Source of the DNA: an uncultured Paracoccaceae bacterium
Lineage (GTDB): Bacteria > Pseudomonadota > Alphaproteobacteria > Rhodobacterales > Rhodobacteraceae
Direction of reading: 5' to 3'
NCBI GenBank assembly: GCA_937907485.1
Contig: CALESR010000072.1
Coordinates: 1-6,462 of the forward strand
Length of the DNA: 6,462 nt
In this document: positions 5,103 to 6,462 of the stretch, piece after piece
How positions within the stretch are numbered: the stretch's first letter is position 1
Layout: every line of letters begins with the position of its first letter
Made by a program: the position numbers and the translations under genes
The notes under the pieces: generated by a model
What the model was told of the DNA's origin: nothing
Database searches by the model: none
What the model saw: the letters and a program-made list of their open reading frames with translations, nothing else

Positions 5103-5306
5103 TCAGACAGGCTCGGCCGGAAAGCCGATCTCATCGAGCAGGGCCACCGCAGCGGCGGGCAGCATCGGGCCGGCGATGGTGACCCGGCGGGCCGCCATGT
5201 CGAAATTCACCGGCACGCCGCCTGCGGGTTTCAGCGCGGCTTCGATCGAGGCGCGGCAATGGCCGCAGGACATATCGGGGACAGAGAGGGTGAAGACATC
5301 GGGCAT
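5103..5306 (-). CDS. CopZ-like heavy-metal-associated (HMA) domain protein
   Basis: This encodes 67 residues, a single ferredoxin-like HMA domain. The metal loop is DMSCGHCRASIEAAL at 11-25, with Cys14 and Cys17 expected to bind Cu(I) or a similar soft metal. The rest follows the family: a central strand VPVNFDMAARRVTIAG and a C-terminal ALLDEIGFPAEPV, ending near the usual 65-70 residues of free-standing cytoplasmic chaperones. The protein likely passes metal to a P-type ATPase, but none is encoded nearby, so the partner is unknown. The ribosome site is strong (AAGGAGG, 5 nt before the ATG). It converges on the DUF1194 gene (27-bp gap) and diverges from pyrE. copZ would be a reasonable label, but metal specificity is not visible. 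Confidence 0.93.
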   Translation of the reverse strand: MPDVFTLSVPDMSCGHCRASIEAALKPAGGVPVNFDMAARRVTIAGPMLPAAAVALLDEIGFPAEPV

Positions 5307-5351
5307 CGCGGCCTCCTTGGCTCAGGCGACGAAACTCTCGGCGCGGCCCGC

Positions 5352-5357
5352 TGTCAA
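5352..5357 (-). promoter_or_regulatory. Consensus -35 box upstream of the HMA gene
   Basis: TTGACA on the minus strand is a perfect -35 hexamer 45 nt before the HMA start codon. Seventeen nucleotides on stands TTTCGT, a poor -10 box. I see no clear CueR-type dyad between the two, so copper control is not supported by sequence. Confidence 0.35.
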
Positions 5358-5366
5358 GGGGAGTGG

Positions 5367-5395
5367 TTGTCACGGCGGCGCCGGGTTGCTATGCC
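5367..5395 (+). promoter_or_regulatory. Candidate promoter of pyrE
   Basis: TTGTCA (5367-5372, five of six consensus bases) and TATGCC (5390-5395, three of six) are 17 nt apart. The start would fall near 5402, leaving a leader of about 20 nt that carries the AGGAGG site. Such a short leader leaves no room for attenuation, unlike the enterobacterial pyrE arrangement. Confidence 0.4.
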
Positions 5396-5422
5396 CGCAC
5401 CGACAGCGCAGGAGGCCCCGCC

Positions 5423-6094
5423 ATGATCCCGACGACGCATATCGACCCGGCCGTGATGGCCCGCCTGACCGCGCGCATGCTGCTCGACATTCAGGCGGTG
5501 CATTTCAACGCGCGCGAGCCCTTCACCCATGCCTCGGGCAACAAGGCGCCGACCTATATCGACTGCCGCAAGCTGATCTCGTTTCCGCGCATCCGCGCGA
5601 CGCTGATGGATTTTCTGGTCGCCAAGGTGATGGGCGCCGCCGGGTTCGAGGCCTTTGACAACATCGCCGGGGGCGAGACGGCCGGCATCCCCTTTGCCGC
5701 GCTGGTGGCCGAGCGCATGGCGCTGCCGATGACCTATGTGCGCAAGAAACCAAAGGGTTACGGGCGAAATGCCCGCATCGAAGGCGTGATGACCGAAGGC
5801 CAGCGCGTCTTGCTGGTCGAGGATCTGACCACTGACGGTGGCTCGAAACTGTCGTTCGTCGATGCGATCCGCGAGACCGGGGCGAGCTGCGCGCATACGG
5901 CGGTGATCTTCTATTACGACATCTTTCCTGAAACCGTGCCGGGGCTGGCCGAGCACGGCGTGACGCTGCACAGTCTGTGTACCTGGTGGGACGTGCTGGC
6001 CGAGGCGCGGCGCGGTGGCGATTTCGACAGCGAAACGCTGGATGAGGTTGAACGCTTCCTGCGGGCGCCGCGCGGCTGGGCGCCCCAGGCCTGA
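5423..6094 (+). CDS. pyrE: Orotate phosphoribosyltransferase
   Basis: PyrE joins orotate to PRPP to give orotidine 5'-monophosphate, the fifth step of de novo UMP synthesis, in the cytoplasm. The protein has 223 residues, within the usual 210-230. Visible elements are the N-terminal FTHASGNKAPTYIDCRKL (34-51), which contacts orotate and phosphate. Next are the GGETAGIPFAALVAERM block (83-99) and the flexible catalytic loop YVRKKPKGYGRNARIEG (105-121). The PRPP motif is VLLVEDLTTDGGSK (129-142). The start at 5423 has AGGAGG 7 nt upstream, and the longer frame from 5363 adds only unrelated residues. It is followed on the same strand by dnaB after 244 bp, an order I associate with Rhodobacterales. 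Confidence 0.97.
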   Translation: MIPTTHIDPAVMARLTARMLLDIQAVHFNAREPFTHASGNKAPTYIDCRKLISFPRIRATLMDFLVAKVMGAAGFEAFDNIAGGETAGIPFAALVAERMALPMTYVRKKPKGYGRNARIEGVMTEGQRVLLVEDLTTDGGSKLSFVDAIRETGASCAHTAVIFYYDIFPETVPGLAEHGVTLHSLCTWWDVLAEARRGGDFDSETLDEVERFLRAPRGWAPQA

Positions 6095-6168
6095 CCACCG
6101 GCGCCGGGGCGCAGCCGGGTTATCACGCATTCGAGGCAAGTGGACGTGGCGCGGAAATGACTGGCATT

Positions 6169-6187
6169 TAATGTCAGACATTATAAT
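6169..6187 (+). promoter_or_regulatory. Perfect dyad overlapping a consensus TATAAT in the pyrE-dnaB gap
   Basis: TAATGTCAGACATTA (6169-6183) is a 15-bp palindrome with 7-bp arms and a single central base. It overlaps TATAAT (6182-6187), an exact -10 hexamer. CTGGCA (6161-6166) gives a -35 match of four in six with a 15-nt spacer, shorter than ideal. The TGT-N3-ACA core resembles operators of FadR-subfamily GntR regulators, by pattern only. A start near 6194 would make a leader of about 145 nt for dnaB, or a short RNA ending at the hairpin 6241-6258. Confidence 0.45.
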
Positions 6188-6240
6188 CCAACGCCTTAAC
6201 AAGGCCTTGCACAAAGATGTTGCATCCAGTCCCCCGCCGC

Positions 6241-6258
6241 AGGCCGGAAATCCGGCCT
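6241..6258 (+). terminator. Strong hairpin between pyrE and dnaB
   Basis: AGGCCGG (6241-6247) and CCGGCCT (6252-6258) form a perfect 7-bp G+C-rich stem with an AAAT loop. The bases after it are TTGTCC, so a U-tract is nearly absent. It could end a pyrE read-through transcript or a short RNA started near 6194, or act as leader structure for dnaB. Confidence 0.4.
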
Positions 6259-6266
6259 TGTCCACA
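6258..6266 (+). promoter_or_regulatory. DnaA-box-like 9-mer
   Basis: TTGTCCACA differs from the consensus TTATCCACA at one position. It lies 73 bp before the dnaB start, where a DnaA site would be meaningful, but single one-mismatch matches also occur by chance. Confidence 0.3.
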
Positions 6267-6278
6267 GGCCTATACAAT

Positions 6279-6307
6279 TTGCCAATTCCGGCCCGGAATG
6301 CGATAGA
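6279..6307 (+). promoter_or_regulatory. Candidate dnaB promoter with dyad in the spacer
   Basis: TTGCCA (6279-6284, five of six consensus bases) and GATAGA (6302-6307, three of six) are 17 nt apart. The start would fall near 6314, 25 nt before the dnaB ATG. The spacer holds ATTCCG-GCC-CGGAAT (6285-6299), a perfect 6-bp inverted repeat placed where a repressor would block the polymerase. TATACA/TACAAT near 6271-6278 is an alternative -10 box without a good -35 box. Confidence 0.4.
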
Positions 6308-6338
6308 CTGACACACCGCCCCCAGCACGGACAGCCCG

Positions 6339-6462
6339 ATGACCGAGATTGCCACGCTTCGCCCCCTGCCCGCCGCCGAGGCCGAGAGCGCCGAGGTCTT
6401 GCCGCACAACGTCGAGGCCGAGCAGCAGCTTCTGGGCGCGATCCTGACCAACAACGACGTCT
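6339..6462 (+). CDS. dnaB: Replicative DNA helicase DnaB, N-terminal part
   Basis: The gene runs off the window after 41 codons. DnaB is the hexameric ATP-driven helicase that unwinds DNA ahead of the replication fork. The visible part is a variable Ala/Glu-rich leader (MTEIATLRPLPAAEAESAEV) followed by LPHNVEAEQQLLGAIL (21-36), the hallmark opening of the DnaB N-terminal domain. The helicase core is not visible. The ATG at 6339 has only a weak site (GGA, about 8 nt upstream), but the distance from the start to the PHNVEAEQ motif is normal for alphaproteobacteria. Confidence 0.93.
   Translation, partial: MTEIATLRPLPAAEAESAEVLPHNVEAEQQLLGAILTNNDV

Noticed and set aside
5307..5357. CueR/MerR-type copper operator before the HMA gene
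   Set aside because: No convincing dyad in a 19-20 bp spacer is present, only a TTGACA hexamer.
6171..6311. 46-residue plus-strand frame (MSDIIIQRLNKALHKDVASS...) filling the pyrE-dnaB gap
   Set aside because: It has no ribosome site, its ATG lies inside the palindrome-promoter element, and it overlaps the predicted hairpin and dnaB promoter. A conserved small protein cannot be excluded without comparison.
5354..6454. 366-residue minus-strand open frame opposite pyrE and the dnaB start
   Set aside because: It crosses a recognised gene, the intergenic region and a second recognised gene. It has no start signal or domain.

Overview
The window looks like chromosomal DNA of an alphaproteobacterium, most likely order Rhodobacterales (Rhodobacter/Paracoccus-like). 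The reasons are high G+C, the ThyX, GloA and DUF1194 sequence styles, and pyrE lying directly upstream of dnaB. This placement is from recognition of protein families, not from a search.

Positions 1-1446 look like a worn accessory stretch. It holds a minus-strand gene that appears frameshifted (12-361), a plus-strand coding fragment without a start (401-571), one intact small secreted Cys-containing protein (674-1000, minus), and about 400 bp with no convincing gene. A 33-bp sequence occurs twice, in the same orientation, at the 5' end of both minus-strand genes. This stretch ends at the 3' end of an intact tRNA-Ser(CGA) gene (1447-1536, minus, CCA encoded), which is a typical integration target, but no second att copy is visible.

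Positions 1537-2980 hold the tRNA promoter region with a run of G-tracts, a small secreted two-Cys protein (1797-2096, minus), and then an A+T-richer two-gene unit on the minus strand. That unit is a probable three-helix membrane protein (2441-2941) followed after 12 nt by a 53-residue Gly/Asn/Ser/Lys-rich protein (2267-2428). It sits like an insert among G+C-rich housekeeping genes and is the best candidate here for something undescribed.

Positions 2988-6462 are core genome. thyX (minus) diverges from a gloA - DUF1194 pair (plus). A CopZ-like metal-binding protein (minus) converges on the DUF1194 gene and diverges from pyrE (plus). The 244-bp pyrE-dnaB gap carries several dyads and promoter-like boxes, and the window ends 124 nt into dnaB. 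thyX (dTMP), pyrE (UMP) and dnaB (replicative helicase) all serve DNA synthesis; gloA handles methylglyoxal and the HMA protein binds a soft metal.
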